From NCBI GenBank assembly GCA_902500785.1, contig CABVRW010000040.1:1-35296 (forward strand): DNA of 35,296 nt, read 5' to 3'. The notes beneath the pieces were generated by a model. That model was not told the DNA's origin. It saw nothing but the letters and a program-made list of their open reading frames with translations, and did not search any database. The position numbers were made by a program, and so were the translations under genes. Positions 33,945-35,296 of the stretch are shown in pieces (the stretch's first letter is position 1; each line of letters starts with the position of its first letter). Source of the DNA: an uncultured Nitrospira sp. Lineage in GTDB: Bacteria > Nitrospirota > Nitrospiria > Nitrospirales > Nitrospiraceae.

Positions 33945-35296
33945 ATGATCGATCTCAGTTCCACGACGTTTCTAGTCGGCACCACAGTTGGCCTCACAGT
34001 GGGCGTCCTGGTGGCCGGGTGGTGGGTGACGGTTCGTGTCCAATCACGGTTTCATACCCGGCTACTCGAGAGCGGAGAACGTGCGCAGCGGGCGGACGCC
34101 TTGGCGGCCGCGCTTCAGCATCGTGTGGATGGTCAACAGTCGGAGGTGGAGCAGTTGCGGCGCGCGCTTGCCGAGTCCCAGCAAGGCAGGACGAAAGCCG
34201 AAACACGCATGGAAGAGGCCACCCGCAGTTTGGAGGAACAGAAGTCCTTGCTGACGCAGGCGCGGCAAGAACTGCACGAATCGTTCGAAGCTTTGTCGGG
34301 ACAGGCGTTGAAGCAAAACAATGAGGCGTTCTTGAACCTTGCACGTACTTCGTTTGCGACCTTGCAGGCGGAGGCAAAAGGCGACTTATCCCAGCGACAG
34401 CAAGCCATCAGTGAACTGGTCAAGCCCCTGGAGGATTCGCTCCAGCGCTATCAGGAGCAGCTACGGCAGGCCGAGCAGGTTCGGCAACGGGAATATGGAG
34501 GGTTGGACCAGCAGCTGAAATTCATGGCTGAATCGCACCAACGACTCCAGCAAGAAACCAACAATCTAGTGAAAGCCCTGAGGGCTCCGTCCGTGCGTGG
34601 ACGATGGGGCGAGATGACGCTGCGTCGCGTGGCAGAACTTGCGGGTATGGTCGCCCATTGCGATTTTGTGGAGCAGGATTCGGTCGGCTCGATGGAGGGG
34701 CTTATCCGTCCGGACATGGTGGTGTACCTACCGGGCGGCAGGCAGATCGTGGTGGATGCCAAAACCGTATTGGCGGCCTACCTCGATGCGTATGAGGCAC
34801 AGGATGACCAGCAACGACAGGCGCATTTACTCCGCCATGCGGGCCAAGTGCGGACCAGGATGGACGCGCTCAGCCTCAAAGCCTATTGGGCTCAGTTCGG
34901 GCAGACGCCGGAATTCGTCGTGCTCTTTTTGCCTGGAGAGCAGTTTCTCGGAGCAGCCTTGGAACAGGATCCCACGCTGATAGAGGATGGGTTTGCCCAG
35001 GGTGTGGTGCTCGCCACACCGACGACGCTCATGGCGCTTTTACGCGCGGTGGCCTATGGTTGGAGGCAGGAGCAATTGACCGAGCATGCCGAGCAGGCGG
35101 GCCGACTCGGGAAGGAATTGTATGAACGGATGGCCGTCTTGACCGATCACCTGAACGACATCGGGCAGGCTCTCGGGAAGAGCGTCGGCGCGTATAATAA
35201 GGCGGTCGGGTCGTTGGAGTCGAGGGTGTTGCCGGCGGCTAGAAAATTCAAAGACCTCGGGATATCATCAGAGAAGGACATCGCGCTGCTGGAAGC
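33945..35296 (+). CDS. rmuC: DNA recombination protein RmuC (3' end beyond window)
   Basis: RmuC-family proteins are nuclease-related and limit inversions at short inverted repeats; their exact activity is not settled. About 450 codons are present without a stop. An N-terminal membrane helix ([20 protein letters not shown], residues about 9-28) is followed by a long coiled coil rich in Gln, Glu, Arg and Ala (about 35-200). The conserved nuclease-like domain then begins at about residue 210 with [21 protein letters not shown], continuing through [18 protein letters not shown], the PD...DAK motif of the family, and [16 protein letters not shown]. The start is the ATG at 33945, preceded by AGGGAAG that lies within an inverted repeat. 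Confidence 0.93.
   Translation, partial: MIDLSSTTFLVGTTVGLTVGVLVAGWWVTVRVQSRFHTRLLESGERAQRADALAAALQHRVDGQQSEVEQLRRALAESQQGRTKAETRMEEATRSLEEQKSLLTQARQELHESFEALSGQALKQNNEAFLNLARTSFATLQAEAKGDLSQRQQAISELVKPLEDSLQRYQEQLRQAEQVRQREYGGLDQQLKFMAESHQRLQQETNNLVKALRAPSVRGRWGEMTLRRVAELAGMVAHCDFVEQDSVGSMEGLIRPDMVVYLPGGRQIVVDAKTVLAAYLDAYEAQDDQQRQAHLLRHAGQVRTRMDALSLKAYWAQFGQTPEFVVLFLPGEQFLGAALEQDPTLIEDGFAQGVVLATPTTLMALLRAVAYGWRQEQLTEHAEQAGRLGKELYERMAVLTDHLNDIGQALGKSVGAYNKAVGSLESRVLPAARKFKDLGISSEKDIALLE

Noticed and set aside
1-35296. CRISPR array, phage genes, toxin-antitoxin or defence islands
   Set aside because: No regularly spaced direct repeats, no integrase, phage structural, toxin or restriction genes were recognised on either strand.

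Overview
The window reads like a chromosomal segment of a Gram-negative, high-GC, free-living bacterium, most probably Nitrospirota (Nitrospira-like). That placement is inference from gene content and order (an arg-lys biosynthesis cluster with an embedded lipoprotein, a DUF3422 protein, small zinc-ribbon proteins, outer-membrane lipoproteins and a beta-barrel); no rRNA or other marker is present to prove it. No tRNA, rRNA, CRISPR array or prophage was seen. Genes lie on both strands in short operons, and nearly all are intact.

Layout. 1-6 kb: envelope and signalling genes (Pal-like OmpA lipoprotein, a 54-aa acidic protein, a DUF3422 membrane protein, two stand-alone PilZ proteins, small membrane proteins, a TonB C-terminal-domain protein). 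6-8.7 kb: glucose-6-phosphate dehydrogenase (zwf), methionine sulfoxide reductase (msrA) and a membrane-anchored hypothetical. 8.7-9.3 kb: two related 47-aa zinc-ribbon microproteins. 9.4-12.7 kb: ttcA, then an overlapping pair made of a zinc metallopeptidase and an ATP-grasp ligase, with a perfect 18-bp palindrome upstream. 12.9-16.6 kb: a beta-barrel protein, two unrecognised proteins, a compact gpmA and a zinc-ribbon membrane protein.

16.8-25.1 kb is one long plus-strand cluster, argD-argF-argG-argH-lipoprotein-lysA-dapA-dapB, covering the late arginine steps and the diaminopimelate/lysine branch, with gaps of 35 bp or less or overlaps almost throughout. An apparently complete 0.8-kb IS5-type element (two-frame transposase, 12-bp perfect terminal repeats, CTAG on both sides) sits about 110 bp after dapB. 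26-27.3 kb looks AT-richer and holds three small proteins (zinc ribbon, YHS domain, BamE-like lipoprotein).

27.3-35.3 kb: transaldolase, a family-5-type uracil-DNA glycosylase, then a tight run of lytic transglycosylase, MOFRL-type glycerate kinase and an 876-aa ATP-grasp/phosphohistidine phosphotransferase with rifampin-phosphotransferase-like architecture, and finally rmuC, which runs off the end.

Most of the window is ordinary housekeeping. The points most worth a second look are the metallopeptidase/ATP-grasp pair with its palindrome, the twin zinc-ribbon microproteins, the glycerate kinase/Rph-like pair, a G6PD with Asp in its nucleotide-binding loop, and a long-range inverted repeat that covers the rmuC ribosome-binding site. 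I did not find a clear-cut new defence or mobile system.
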